A program made the position numbers and the translations under genes. The notes beneath the pieces were generated by a model. That model searched no databases and was not told the origin of the DNA. It worked only from the letters and a program-made list of their open reading frames with translations. 36,021 nucleotides of DNA from Thermococcus sp. (GTDB lineage: Archaea > Methanobacteriota_B > Thermococci > Thermococcales > Thermococcaceae), in NCBI RefSeq assembly GCF_027052235.1, contig NZ_JALUFF010000050.1, positions 1 to 36,021 of the forward strand, given 5' to 3'. Below, piece after piece: positions 8,531 to 15,879 of the stretch. Every line of letters starts with the position of its first letter. Positions within the stretch are counted from its first letter, which is position 1.

Positions 8531-8541
8531 CCGTTAAAACC
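8531..8541 (-). promoter_or_regulatory. TATA box of acdA
   Basis: On the minus strand AAAGGTTTTAACGG lies about 50 nt before the acdA start, giving a transcript start near 8510 and a leader of about 25 nt that carries the ribosome binding site. Confidence 0.5.
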
Positions 8542-8708
8542 TTTCCCCTCTCCTTTTGCCGATAAGAGACTCGACAGTCGTTAAAAACAGTTCGAAGGCT
8601 TCCCTTCAGGAATTTTGCTGGCGGACGATATCCTCGAAGTAGTTTCGTCCTTTCCGACCCTTTCGAAAAACTTTTTAGGTATTATCCCGCCCTAAAATGG
8701 GTGTGAAA

Positions 8709-9164
8709 ATGGGGAAGAAGCAAAATGAGATGGGCTTCGTAGAGCAGGGGCTTATGAAGTGGCTCAACGTAATCTTCGATATTGTGGTGATAGCCCTCGC
8801 TACGATAACCATGGGCTACGTAGTTGTGATGCTCGTCCAGCTCGTCCAGATGGGCCTTCACGGCCTTAATGTCGAGGAGATCCTGCACCAGATAGTCCTG
8901 ATAATTATCTTCCTTGAGATATTCGAACTCCTTGCCATGTACGTCAAGGAGCACCACGTGAGCATGAGGAACGTCGTTGAGCTCGGCGTCCTGGCGATGG
9001 TCAGGAAGATAATAATAACCCTCGACTACAATCAGCTCGGCTGGCAGACCCTCATCGGGATGTCGGCTCTGATATTCGTTATGGGCTGGATATACGTCCA
9101 GGAGAGACAGAGAAGAACTAAGCATGAGGAGTTCCTCATTCAGCACGGTCTCAGGGAAGAGTAG
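8709..9164 (+). CDS. PsiE-like four-helix membrane protein
   Basis: The product has 151 residues from ATG 8709, preceded by GGGTG; an in-frame ATG at 8697 overlaps that site. Four hydrophobic segments are visible: NVIFDIVVIALATITMGYVV, IVLIIIFLEIFELLAMY, VVELGVLAMVRKIIITL and LIGMSALIFVMGWIYV. The pattern FLEIFELLAMYVKEHHVSMRNVVELG is typical of the PsiE (phosphate-starvation-inducible E) family, widespread in archaea with no known biochemical activity. The protein ends in a charged cytoplasmic tail. It stands alone between divergent acdA and the candidate RNA upstream of fen. Confidence 0.82.
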   Translation: MGKKQNEMGFVEQGLMKWLNVIFDIVVIALATITMGYVVVMLVQLVQMGLHGLNVEEILHQIVLIIIFLEIFELLAMYVKEHHVSMRNVVELGVLAMVRKIIITLDYNQLGWQTLIGMSALIFVMGWIYVQERQRRTKHEEFLIQHGLREE

Positions 9165-9217
9165 CCGATGAGGAGCCTTCCCCTCTCTGAGGTATGATGA
9201 GCAACCCGGTAGGCCGA
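9164..9217 (+). ncRNA. Candidate C/D box guide sRNA between psiE-like gene and fen
   Basis: Just behind the psiE-like stop the four boxes of an archaeal C/D box RNA appear in order: C-like box CCGATGA (9165-9171), D' box CTGA (9187-9190), C' box TGATGA (9195-9200, exact) and D-like box CCGA (9214-9217). The guide segments are 15 nt (9172-9186) and 13 nt (9201-9213), and the D'-C' gap is four bases. Total length of about 55-60 nt fits the class. By the N+5 rule the methylated target bases would pair with 9182 and 9209. C and D each have one mismatch to consensus. The fen TATA box follows at once, so the RNA must use the psiE-like transcript or its own start. Target not identified. Confidence 0.5.
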
Positions 9218-9224
9218 GGCAAAC

Positions 9225-9233
9225 CCTAAATAC
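9225..9233 (+). promoter_or_regulatory. TATA box of fen
   Basis: CCTAAATAC about 37 nt before the ATG at 9266 predicts a transcript start near 9255 and a short leader containing AGGTGGTG. Confidence 0.5.
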
Positions 9234-9265
9234 TCTTGCTCCCTCTTTTCTTTCAGGTGGTGCCG

Positions 9266-10291
9266 ATGGGAGTGCAAATAGGCGAGCTCGTCCCGAGGAA
9301 GGAGATAGAGCTTGAGAACCTCTACGGAAAGAAGGTTGCCGTAGATGCCTTCAACGCCATGTACCAGTTCCTCTCAACGATAAGACAGCGCGATGGGACA
9401 CCCCTCATGGACTCCCAGGGCAGGATAACCTCCCATCTAAGTGGCTTCTTCTACAGGACCATCAACCTGATGGAGGCGGGCATAAAACCCGCTTACGTCT
9501 TCGACGGCGAACCACCCGAGTTCAAGAAGAAGGAGCTTGAGAGGAGGAGGGAAGTCAGAGAGGAGGCCGAGGAGAAGTGGTATGAGGCCCTCGAAAGGGG
9601 CGAACTTGAGGAGGCCAAGAAGTACGCCATGAGGGCCACTCGCGTCAACGAGCAACTCGTAAACGATGCCAAGAGACTCCTTGAGCTGATGGGCATCCCA
9701 GTTGTCCAGGCGCCGAGCGAGGGGGAGGCTCAAGCTGCCTACATGGCCAGAAAGGGCGATGTTTACGCCTCGGCAAGTCAGGATTACGATTCGCTTCTCT
9801 TCGGTGCGCCAAGACTTGTAAGGAACCTCACGATAACCGGCAGGAGAAAGCTCCCTGGAAAGAACGTTTACGTTGAGGTGAAGCCCGAGCTGGTCGTCCT
9901 TGAGGAGGTTCTCAAAGAGCTCGGGGTAGACAGGGAGAAGCTGATAGAGCTGGCCATTCTCGTCGGGACTGACTACAACCCCGGCGGAATCAAGGGCATC
10001 GGGCCGAAGAAAGCTTTAACCATAGTTAAGCGCACGAAAGACCCGCTCAGGAAGTACCAGAAGGAGAGCGAGGTTGATCTGTACGCTATAAAAGAGTTCT
10101 TCCTCAACCCGCCGGTTACCGACGAGTATGAGCTCAAATGGCGCGAGCCGGATGAGGAGGGAATACTGAAGTTCCTCTGCGACGAGCACGACTTCAGCGA
10201 GGAGCGCGTTAAAAACGGCCTTGAAAGGCTGAAGAAGGCAGTAAAAGCGGGAAAGCAGAGAACCCTTGAGAGCTGGTTCATGAAGAGGTAA
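9266..10291 (+). CDS. fen: Flap endonuclease 1
   Basis: The product has 341 residues from ATG 9266 ([20 protein letters not shown]), which follows AGGTGGTG; the frame runs further upstream but without family sequence. FEN-1 removes 5' flaps during Okazaki fragment maturation and base excision repair. The N-terminal nuclease region with [11 protein letters not shown], the arch region rich in charged residues (about 85-135), the catalytic [13 protein letters not shown] and [11 protein letters not shown] motifs, and the helix-hairpin-helix [11 protein letters not shown] are all intact. The C-terminus carries a PCNA-binding PIP box, QRTLESWF. Length matches the archaeal family. The stop codon directly abuts the stop of the convergent tfb gene. 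Confidence 0.97.
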   Translation: MGVQIGELVPRKEIELENLYGKKVAVDAFNAMYQFLSTIRQRDGTPLMDSQGRITSHLSGFFYRTINLMEAGIKPAYVFDGEPPEFKKKELERRREVREEAEEKWYEALERGELEEAKKYAMRATRVNEQLVNDAKRLLELMGIPVVQAPSEGEAQAAYMARKGDVYASASQDYDSLLFGAPRLVRNLTITGRRKLPGKNVYVEVKPELVVLEEVLKELGVDREKLIELAILVGTDYNPGGIKGIGPKKALTIVKRTKDPLRKYQKESEVDLYAIKEFFLNPPVTDEYELKWREPDEEGILKFLCDEHDFSEERVKNGLERLKKAVKAGKQRTLESWFMKR

Positions 10292-11191
10292 TCAGACCGG
10301 AACCTTCAGGTTTAGTTTTTCCACGAGCTCTTTATACCTGTTCCTCACCGTTACCTCGGTGACGCGAGCCACTTCCGCAACTTCCCTCTGGGTTCTCTTC
10401 TCCCCCTCAAGGAGGCCGGCTATGTAGAGGGCAGCAGCCACCAGCCCTGCGGGGCTCTTTCCGCTCGTGAGGCCCTTCTGGTAGGCCTCTTCAAGTATCT
10501 CTATTGCCCTCCTCCTCACCCTCTCGCTCAGGTTCAGCTCGTCGGCGAACTTGTTGACATAGTCGGTCGGCTTGACGAAGAGCTTCTTCGGGGTGAGGTT
10601 GAGGTGCCTAGCTATGAAGCGGAAGCTCCTGCCGATTTCCTTCTTGTCAACCCTCGATATGTCGGCTATCTCGTCAAGCGTTCTCGGAACCTTTAGCAAT
10701 CTGCACGCGGCGTAAACGCAGGCAGCTATGACCGCCTCGATGGAGCGCCCCCTTATCAGGCCTTTCCTAACGGCCTCACGGTAGAGCCTCGCTGCTTCCT
10801 CCTCGACGTGCCTCGGGAGGCTCAGCTGGCTGGCTATTCTGTCGAGCTCGCTCAGGGCGAAGGCGAGGTTCCTCTCTGCGGCGTCGCTGACTCTCAAACG
10901 GCTCTGCCACTTTCTAAGCCTGTACATCTTCTCCCTCATCAAACCGGTGAGGGAACGGTCTATGCCTATATCGGTTGAGAGACCCTTGTCGTGGAGCAGT
11001 ATGCTCTCGGGAGCACCGGTTCTTGCGCGCCTCTCACGCTGGCTCGGGTCGAAGGCCCTCCACTCGGGCCCCTCATCCACAACGTTCTCCTCAATAACGT
11101 AACCACACCTGGCACAAACTATCTCGCCCCTGCTGGGGTCGTATATGAACTCGGTAGAACCACACACGGGACAGACTCTCTTCCCGCTCAC
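10292..11191 (-). CDS. tfb: Transcription initiation factor B
   Basis: The product has 299 residues. TFB is the archaeal TFIIB: it binds the TBP-promoter complex through the BRE and recruits RNA polymerase. An N-terminal zinc ribbon uses C7, C10, C26 and C29 (CPVC and CARC). The B-reader/linker follows (GPEWRAFDPSQRERRARTGA), then two cyclin-fold repeats (about 110-200 and 205-299) ending in the BRE-reading helix region TQREVAEVARVTEVTVRNRY. All expected parts are present. Thermococcales carry two TFB paralogues; the near-identity by eye to P. furiosus TFB1 suggests the housekeeping copy. Confidence 0.97.
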   Translation of the reverse strand: MSGKRVCPVCGSTEFIYDPSRGEIVCARCGYVIEENVVDEGPEWRAFDPSQRERRARTGAPESILLHDKGLSTDIGIDRSLTGLMREKMYRLRKWQSRLRVSDAAERNLAFALSELDRIASQLSLPRHVEEEAARLYREAVRKGLIRGRSIEAVIAACVYAACRLLKVPRTLDEIADISRVDKKEIGRSFRFIARHLNLTPKKLFVKPTDYVNKFADELNLSERVRRRAIEILEEAYQKGLTSGKSPAGLVAAALYIAGLLEGEKRTQREVAEVARVTEVTVRNRYKELVEKLNLKVPV

Positions 11192-11213
11192 TCAAACACC
11201 CCCGGCCGGCGGG

Positions 11214-11507
11214 CTATTTAGTAACCCCCTTATAAACCTTAACTTTCGGGAAGACCTGGCGGATCAGCCAGAGGAGGTCATCTCTCTTGAAGGTTATCCT
11301 CTCAAGAACGCGGACGTCCCAGTCCTCTTCAACAATGTTGGCGTAAATCCACAGGTAGACGGGGTCATCATCGCTCCCCACATGCCTGTTCCGGTAAAGG
11401 ATGTCGGCTGTTCCGTCATCGTTCTTCTTGACAGAGATGACCTTCCAGGTGTCGAGACTGACCTCTCCCTTATCATGGAGGATGCGTATTACCTCCCGGG
11501 CGTCCAT
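11214..11507 (-). CDS. Conserved small hypothetical protein at the end of the S19e/PDCD5 operon
   Basis: The product has 97 residues, MDAREVIRILHDKGEVSLDT and onward. No transmembrane segment or known motif is seen. It starts ten bases after the PDCD5 stop on the same strand, so it is probably cotranscribed with PDCD5. The sequence mixes a short N-terminal helix with strands (WKVISVKKNDDGTADILYRN; DPVYLWIYANIV) and ends in a basic helix, which could suit a small nucleic acid-binding fold, but that is a guess. Codon use looks like that of its neighbours. Confidence 0.7.
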   Translation of the reverse strand: MDAREVIRILHDKGEVSLDTWKVISVKKNDDGTADILYRNRHVGSDDDPVYLWIYANIVEEDWDVRVLERITFKRDDLLWLIRQVFPKVKVYKGVTK

Positions 11508-11517
11508 CGGGTTATCC

Positions 11518-11856
11518 CTACCACTTTATCCTGAACTCTTTCCTCGTCCTCGCGTCTATCTGGGCGAGAATCCTCTTCAGCTTCTCGTCGTCTATTGGTT
11601 CCCTTATCTGGCCAGCCTGGTAGAGCTGGACGAGGACGAGCTCGACCTGTCTCGCGAGTTCGGGCTTAACGAGCTTCACCCTTCCGAGCCTCTCCCTCGC
11701 CTCTGGCGTCAGAATTCTCCTCATTATGGCGTTGAGCTGGGCTTCAAGCTCCATCTCCCTCTTCATGGCCTCCTCCTGCGCTTTCTGCTGTTCGAGGTAC
11801 TTCTTCTGGAGCTCCATGAGCTTGCGCTTCCTGATTTCCTCTATGTCCTCCGCCAT
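11518..11856 (-). CDS. PDCD5-family DNA-binding protein
   Basis: The product has 112 residues. The family (archaeal relatives of human PDCD5/TFAR19 and Methanothermobacter MTH1615) has a long, charged N-terminal helix and a three-helix core. Here the helix (MAEDIEEIRKRKLMELQKKY through LEAQLNAIMRRIL) is followed by LTPEARERLGRVKLVKPELA and the terminal IDARTRKEFRIKW, all typical. Archaeal members bind DNA weakly or are linked to chaperonin and ribosome function; the exact role is unsettled. It follows rps19e after a 74-nt gap with a TATA element of its own. Confidence 0.92.
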   Translation of the reverse strand: MAEDIEEIRKRKLMELQKKYLEQQKAQEEAMKREMELEAQLNAIMRRILTPEARERLGRVKLVKPELARQVELVLVQLYQAGQIREPIDDEKLKRILAQIDARTRKEFRIKW

Positions 11857-11888
11857 TCTCTCACCCCCATTTCAAAACTCTTGGAAAT

Positions 11889-11899
11889 GGTTAAAAAGG
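11889..11899 (-). promoter_or_regulatory. Internal TATA box before the PDCD5 gene
   Basis: On the minus strand ATACCTTTTTAACC lies about 38 nt before the PDCD5 start, inside the gap behind rps19e. It could give PDCD5 and the 97-residue protein a second promoter in addition to operon read-through. Confidence 0.5.
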
Positions 11900-11930
11900 T
11901 ATCCTCTGGATGATGGAGAAAAGTAGGAGC

Positions 11931-12383
11931 TCAGTACTTCTTGAGCTCCGGAATCTGCTCCTCAAGCTCCTTCTTGAGCTCTGTGGCTATTTTGTCGAGG
12001 AAGCTCTGGCCCTTCGGGGTTACTATCCTCCCTTCTCCCGGAACCTTCTGGACGAAGCCGGCCTTTTCGAGCTGCTGGAGGGCCTTCCTTATGATGCTTC
12101 CTCCGGCCTTGTAGAAGTGCTCGGGGGCGTGCCCGCGGTTCTTCCTTCCGCCGTACCAAGTCCTAAGCCTCTCGATTCCGACCGGCCCGTCGATGTAGAC
12201 CTTTCTAAGTATGCTCGCAACGCGGTAGTACCACCAGTCCTCCTGCTCTGGAAGCCTCTCCTTGTGCCTTCCGGTCTTTACAAAAGCCGCCCACTCCGGG
12301 GGCTTTATCTCCTCAACCTCCTTGAGGGCCTGTGCGACCCTCTCTACGAGCAAATCACCGGGAACGTCGTAGACCGTCGCCAT
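11931..12383 (-). CDS. rps19e: Small subunit ribosomal protein S19e
   Basis: The product has 150 residues and is full length for eukaryote/archaeal-type S19e. Typical segments include [60 protein letters not shown] and the basic [20 protein letters not shown] loop, followed by the winged-helix part. The protein sits on the head of the 30S subunit and is needed for late subunit maturation. It starts three bases after the stop of the CRM-domain gene, so the two are an operon. Confidence 0.97.
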   Translation of the reverse strand: MATVYDVPGDLLVERVAQALKEVEEIKPPEWAAFVKTGRHKERLPEQEDWWYYRVASILRKVYIDGPVGIERLRTWYGGRKNRGHAPEHFYKAGGSIIRKALQQLEKAGFVQKVPGEGRIVTPKGQSFLDKIATELKKELEEQIPELKKY

Positions 12384-12386
12384 TCC

Positions 12387-12794
12387 TCAATCCCTCCCTT
12401 TCCTAAACTTCTTCCTGAAGTTAGCGATATCGAGCCTGACTTTACGGACGGGCTTTTCCTCCCGTCTGGCCCGGCCCTTTCTTTCAAGGCGCCTTAAATA
12501 CCTTTCCCAGCCTTCCCTCGGTTTGAACAATATAAACCTTTTGCCCCTCACATCTATGAGCTCGCTGTCCGTCATTTCCGCGACCTTCTCGGCTATGGCT
12601 TTCCTGTCCATCCCCGTTGAGATGAGCGCGCCTTTTCTGATCTCGACTTTGAGGACCCCATCCTTTTCAAGCTGGGTGTTTATCTCCTCTATAACGCTCT
12701 CGGCAAGTCCCTTTTTCCCTATCCACGCACGCGGTTCTATGTCGTAATATCTCGCGCGGAGTGACCTTCTCACCTTTCCGGGCAACCTCTTCAT
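12387..12794 (-). CDS. YhbY/CRM-domain RNA-binding protein
   Basis: The product has 135 residues. Residues 1-85 match the CRM domain (bacterial YhbY): LRARYYDIEPRAWIGKKGLAES, a conserved GKKGL glycine loop, and KAIAEKVAEMTDSELIDVRGKRFILFKP. CRM proteins bind structured RNA; YhbY is tied to pre-50S assembly. The rest is a very basic tail (RRLERKGRARREEKPVRKV). Being first in an operon with S19e supports a role in ribosome assembly. The start has a well spaced GGTGA. Confidence 0.9.
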   Translation of the reverse strand: MKRLPGKVRRSLRARYYDIEPRAWIGKKGLAESVIEEINTQLEKDGVLKVEIRKGALISTGMDRKAIAEKVAEMTDSELIDVRGKRFILFKPREGWERYLRRLERKGRARREEKPVRKVRLDIANFRKKFRKGRD

Positions 12795-12827
12795 ACTCTC
12801 TCACCTAATTTCCGGGCGGGCAAGGGG

Positions 12828-12836
12828 CTTATAAAG
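12828..12836 (-). promoter_or_regulatory. TATA box of the CRM-domain/S19e operon
   Basis: On the minus strand CAACCTTTATAAGCC is a strong BRE/TATA match about 38 nt before the ATG at 12794. Confidence 0.6.
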
Positions 12837-12980
12837 GTTGGCCTAAGCCCGTACTTCTTCGCCAGCTTCCCGGGTGTAAACCTTGGGGGCCAGCCAAATG
12901 GCAAGGGTCGAACACTTCAGCTCCAGTTGTGGAAGACGGTGGTTTTAAGAGGGAGTTGGCAAAGGCCCTTCGGTGAGACC

Positions 12981-13580
12981 ATGCTCGTCCATCACCTCTA
13001 CTCCGGCGGGAAGGACTCAAGCTTAGCTGCATGGGTTCTCACGAGGCTCGGCTACGAGGTCGAGCTGGTGACCGTTACCTTTGGACTGCTCGACAACTGG
13101 CGCTTCGCGAGGGAGACGGCAAAAAGGCTCGGCTTCAAGCACAGGGTTCTCAAGCTCCCCGTGGAAGTCCTTGAAAGTGCTGTGGAGACCGCAATAAGGG
13201 ACGGACACCCCAACAACGCCATCCAGTTCATTCACGAGAAGGCCCTGGAAGCCCTAGCCTCGATGCCAGATGTGGTGAGGGTTAGCGATGGAACTAGGCG
13301 GGACGACCGCGTTCCCTTCCTCGACCTTCCGAAGGCCCGCTCGCTGGAGGACAGGTTTAACGTCGCCTACATAAGGCCACTCCTCGGTCTCGGCTACAAG
13401 ACGATTAGAGAACTTACGGAAAGGCTCTTCATCGTTGAAATCAGGGAGAGCGAAGAACTCCAGAAGGCCGACTATGAGGTGGAGCTGAGGCATCTCCTCA
13501 GGGAGAGGGGCATAGACCCGCTCGAAATATTCCCTAAAAGGCACTACCAGTCAAGGGTTCTGGGATGGAAATCCCTTTAA
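12981..13580 (+). CDS. PP-loop ATPase of the COG1365 type
   Basis: The product has 199 residues from ATG 12981, which follows a well spaced GGTGA; the longer frame from 12927 has no family sequence. An N-terminal PP-loop, YSGGKDSSLAAW (residues 7-18), marks the N-type ATP pyrophosphatase superfamily, which activates substrates by adenylation (as in ThiI, TilS and NAD synthase). No zinc-binding cysteines or THUMP domain are present; in fact the protein has essentially no cysteine. Later segments include SDGTRRDDRVPF and IRPLLGLGYKTIREL. Archaeal stand-alone members of this size have no proven substrate. A TATA box (GGTTTTAAG, 12942-12950) lies about 35 nt upstream. Confidence 0.8.
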   Translation: MLVHHLYSGGKDSSLAAWVLTRLGYEVELVTVTFGLLDNWRFARETAKRLGFKHRVLKLPVEVLESAVETAIRDGHPNNAIQFIHEKALEALASMPDVVRVSDGTRRDDRVPFLDLPKARSLEDRFNVAYIRPLLGLGYKTIRELTERLFIVEIRESEELQKADYEVELRHLLRERGIDPLEIFPKRHYQSRVLGWKSL

Positions 13581-13611
13581 GCCATGCACCGGAGCAGACT
13601 CAGGTGGTTGT

Positions 13612-14373
13612 ATGGAAATCCTCACGGTTCTTCCGAGGGGGCCGTTCTCCGGGAGGATTAAAAGGGTCGTACATGATGTTATCTCCAAAACTGAAGTCTC
13701 TGATGATACTATCGTTTTTTCTGAAAAAGTGACTGCCCAGTTTGGTATTTTTAGATCAGTTAGTAGTGTCCTCGTAGGTAGCAAAATATGGCGGGGGAGC
13801 CCAGGTTACCTTTCAGGCTGGCTGTTCAACACGTCGAGGGAATTTTCGCCGGATCAGAGGGTGGTTTCAGGGGAGCTCCCGTTGCCTTCTTCCCCCTATA
13901 GGGTTGAGATTTCCCCAAATGGCGCAGGACTGATCGAACTCCCGGGCTATAGACTGGATAACGGGGTGGTTATTCTTTACGTAACGCCGGAATATCGGTT
14001 TCATTTCCCAAGGGAAGTCCTGAACGCTGGGGACGTCGAGAACTATGCCCAGCTTTCCCTAAAGCCCACTCAAAATGGATTCAACGGGATCGTTGACGTG
14101 AACATAAGAAAGGGATACGCTGAGGTTATACTCAGGGGACGAGCCGTTGAGGATCAGGTGTTTCTCGATGAAAGGTCTGGAGACTTTACGTACAGGTTCA
14201 TAAAAGACCCTCTGCTCGTAGTCTCTCACGAGAAAGTACTGTCACCCCAGGGCTTTCAAAAAGCGTTAAACGGATTCATGGGTCTAAGCGGACACGGTGA
14301 TTTTACAATATGCCTGAAGGTTGGAAAACAGAAGGATGACATGACGTTCAGCGTTAGGCTGGGAGAAGAATAA
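13612..14373 (+). CDS. Orphan hypothetical protein
   Basis: The product has 253 residues from ATG 13612, preceded by AGGTGGT. No transmembrane helix, signal peptide or familiar motif is seen. The sequence is rich in predicted strands (PYRVEISPNGAGLIELPGYR; NGVVILYVTPEYRFHF; IVDVNIRKGYAEVILRGRAV), suggesting a beta-sandwich-like protein. Codon use, especially over 13670-13760, is more A/T-rich than in neighbours, with rarer TTT, ATT and TCT codons, a sign of recent arrival or relaxed selection. A C/D-box-like RNA layout lies inside its 5' part. It is probably cotranscribed with the PP-loop gene 31 nt upstream. Confidence 0.65.
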   Translation: MEILTVLPRGPFSGRIKRVVHDVISKTEVSDDTIVFSEKVTAQFGIFRSVSSVLVGSKIWRGSPGYLSGWLFNTSREFSPDQRVVSGELPLPSSPYRVEISPNGAGLIELPGYRLDNGVVILYVTPEYRFHFPREVLNAGDVENYAQLSLKPTQNGFNGIVDVNIRKGYAEVILRGRAVEDQVFLDERSGDFTYRFIKDPLLVVSHEKVLSPQGFQKALNGFMGLSGHGDFTICLKVGKQKDDMTFSVRLGEE

Positions 14374-14375
14374 AA

Positions 14376-14615
14376 TCAGAGTTCGAGGCTGAGCCTTCTG
14401 ACGACGGGGTTCTCGGCCTCTTCGGGCTTTATCTCCTCGATGCTCTCTATCCATATCTTGGTTCTCGGAACCCTGTGCTTGCTCCCAATCTCTGAGTAAA
14501 CGAGCTCCTCAACATCTTCAGGCTTCAGCGCCCTGTACTCCTTCGTGAAGGGCTGTTTGTGAGTGCCCCTCTGGAATATTCCCTTAACGCGGTAGACCTT
14601 GACCTCCATCTTCAT
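14376..14615 (-). CDS. rpl18a: Large subunit ribosomal protein L18a (LX)
   Basis: The product has 79 residues (77 if the second ATG is used). [20 protein letters not shown] and the [20 protein letters not shown] helix are the hallmark of archaeal L18Ae/LX. The protein lies on the 50S subunit near L20e positions. It is the last gene of the L39e-L31e-aIF6 operon, 37 nt after aif6. The upstream GGTGGGGGG suits the first ATG at 14615. Confidence 0.94.
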   Translation of the reverse strand: MKMEVKVYRVKGIFQRGTHKQPFTKEYRALKPEDVEELVYSEIGSKHRVPRTKIWIESIEEIKPEEAENPVVRRLSLEL

Positions 14616-14652
14616 CCCCCCACCAATTTTTGGAGCCCTCTTTTAAGTTTTT

Positions 14653-15336
14653 TCAGAGGAAACCGAGGGCCTCCTCGATCTTCACGATCTCCGGGCCCGT
14701 TGTGAGGTGCCCTACGACGACGCCGTGGGAGTTGGCCAGCATGCACGAGCCGACGAAGGGAACTCCCATGTTGGCGGTTCCAACGTAAACATCGACCTTG
14801 AAGAGGTCGCGGAGCCACTCAAGCTCCTCATCGGTTGCCTCGGGGTGGACGAGACCGCCCCTGTTGGTCACAACGCCAACGCTCCCGACCGCTGTGTAGT
14901 CCGCTATAACGCCCCTCTCGGCCTCAATCCCGAGTATCTCGCCTATTTTCTTGGCCTCCTCGCGGGTGAACTCCTTGCTGACGAGTGCCCCCCTGTCGTT
15001 TGCCAGAATCAGGTTTCCAAAGGCGGTCAGCCTGCTCTTGAAGGGCACGACTTCCATGTCTATGCCGAGCTCCCGGAGGGAGTTCTGGATGTGCTCCAGC
15101 TCGGTGTCCCAGATGTACCACGGGACTATTATAGCATTCGAGTTTCCAGCCGTGAAGATGCCCACTATGCGGGACTTCATGACGCTCGTCTCTATGATCG
15201 GAACCTTGAGGACGTCCCTAATTACGTCAAGCTTCTTCTCACCCAGCCCCTCCCTGAGGAGGACTACCCTATCGCTCGCAAACCCGTAAACTCCAAGGTA
15301 TGGTGAGTTCTCAAAATCGAGCCTCTCAATGTGCAT
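14653..15336 (-). CDS. eif6: Translation initiation factor aIF-6
   Basis: The product has 227 residues, full length for the family. aIF6 binds the 50S subunit and blocks early joining with 30S; it also helps 50S maturation. The fivefold pseudo-symmetric pentein fold shows as repeated segments of about 45 residues (for example IERLDFENSPYLGVYGFASD; GIFTAGNSNAIIVPWYI; FGNLILANDRGALVS; GSVGVVTNRGGLVHPEAT; VGSCMLANSHGVVVGHLTTG), each with a similar strand-turn pattern. It lies between rpl31e and rpl18a in the usual archaeal order. Confidence 0.97.
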   Translation of the reverse strand: MHIERLDFENSPYLGVYGFASDRVVLLREGLGEKKLDVIRDVLKVPIIETSVMKSRIVGIFTAGNSNAIIVPWYIWDTELEHIQNSLRELGIDMEVVPFKSRLTAFGNLILANDRGALVSKEFTREEAKKIGEILGIEAERGVIADYTAVGSVGVVTNRGGLVHPEATDEELEWLRDLFKVDVYVGTANMGVPFVGSCMLANSHGVVVGHLTTGPEIVKIEEALGFL

Positions 15337-15362
15337 CTCGTCACCTCGGAAAAATTGTTGGG

Positions 15363-15632
15363 TCAGGCGAGGGAGACCCTGGCAACCCTCTTGCCTTCCC
15401 TCTCCTCAACGACGACCTTGACGCGGAGCTTGTTGGGGGGCTTCTCCGCTCCGCGTTCCCAGATCTTCTCGTTGACGTCGGTGCCTATTATGACGTCCTC
15501 TGCCTTGGCGTGCCTCGCCACCCACTCGCGGACGAAGCGAACAGCTCTCGGTGCCCTCTTCCAGCGCGGAACGCGCTTCTTTATCTTCCTGATGGGAACG
15601 ACGAATATTACCTCACTTCCGGGCTCAATCAT
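15363..15632 (-). CDS. rpl31e: Large subunit ribosomal protein L31e
   Basis: The product has 89 residues from ATG 15632 ([18 protein letters not shown]). An in-frame GTG at 15641 is rejected because it is part of the ribosome binding site GAGGTGG. The segment [20 protein letters not shown] and the terminal [20 protein letters not shown] are typical of L31e, which lies near the peptide exit tunnel and contacts signal recognition particle. It starts 11 bases after the rpl39e stop. Confidence 0.95.
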   Translation of the reverse strand: MIEPGSEVIFVVPIRKIKKRVPRWKRAPRAVRFVREWVARHAKAEDVIIGTDVNEKIWERGAEKPPNKLRVKVVVEEREGKRVARVSLA

Positions 15633-15642
15633 CCGAACCACC

Positions 15643-15798
15643 TCACTCCTTCAGCTTGGTTCTCCTCCAGTGCCTCCTCTTCGGGTGGGTGAGAACCTTC
15701 CTGTTCGTTTTAACGATGACCCACACGGGGATGCGCCTGTTCTGCTTGTTAGCCTTTGCAAGCCTGAGCTTCTTCGCCAGTGGCTTGTTCCTAGCCAT
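15643..15798 (-). CDS. rpl39e: Large subunit ribosomal protein L39e
   Basis: A 51-codon gene on the minus strand. The product is [20 protein letters not shown] followed by the conserved [13 protein letters not shown] and [14 protein letters not shown], exactly the length and make-up of archaeal L39e, a small basic protein lining the exit tunnel. GGAGGTG lies six bases before the ATG. It is first in the operon with rpl31e, eif6 and rpl18a. Confidence 0.96.
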   Translation of the reverse strand: MARNKPLAKKLRLAKANKQNRRIPVWVIVKTNRKVLTHPKRRHWRRTKLKE

Positions 15799-15844
15799 GA
15801 TAACACCTCCGTAACTGTAATGCCTGTCCTTGCTTTGAGGATGC

Positions 15845-15854
15845 GTTTTTAAGC
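15845..15854 (-). promoter_or_regulatory. TATA box of the L39e-L31e-aIF6-L18a operon
   Basis: On the minus strand GAAAAAGCTTAAAAACGC is a strong BRE/TATA about 52 nt before the rpl39e start. The transcript would begin near 15825 and have a leader of about 27 nt. Confidence 0.6.
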
Positions 15855-15879
15855 TTTTTCGTGGGGAAGAAAAGGGGGT

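Noticed and set aside
12840-12935. Possible tRNA or other RNA in the gap before the PP-loop gene (TTCGA on the minus strand)
   Set aside because: The bases flanking TTCGA do not form a T-stem and no cloverleaf could be drawn.
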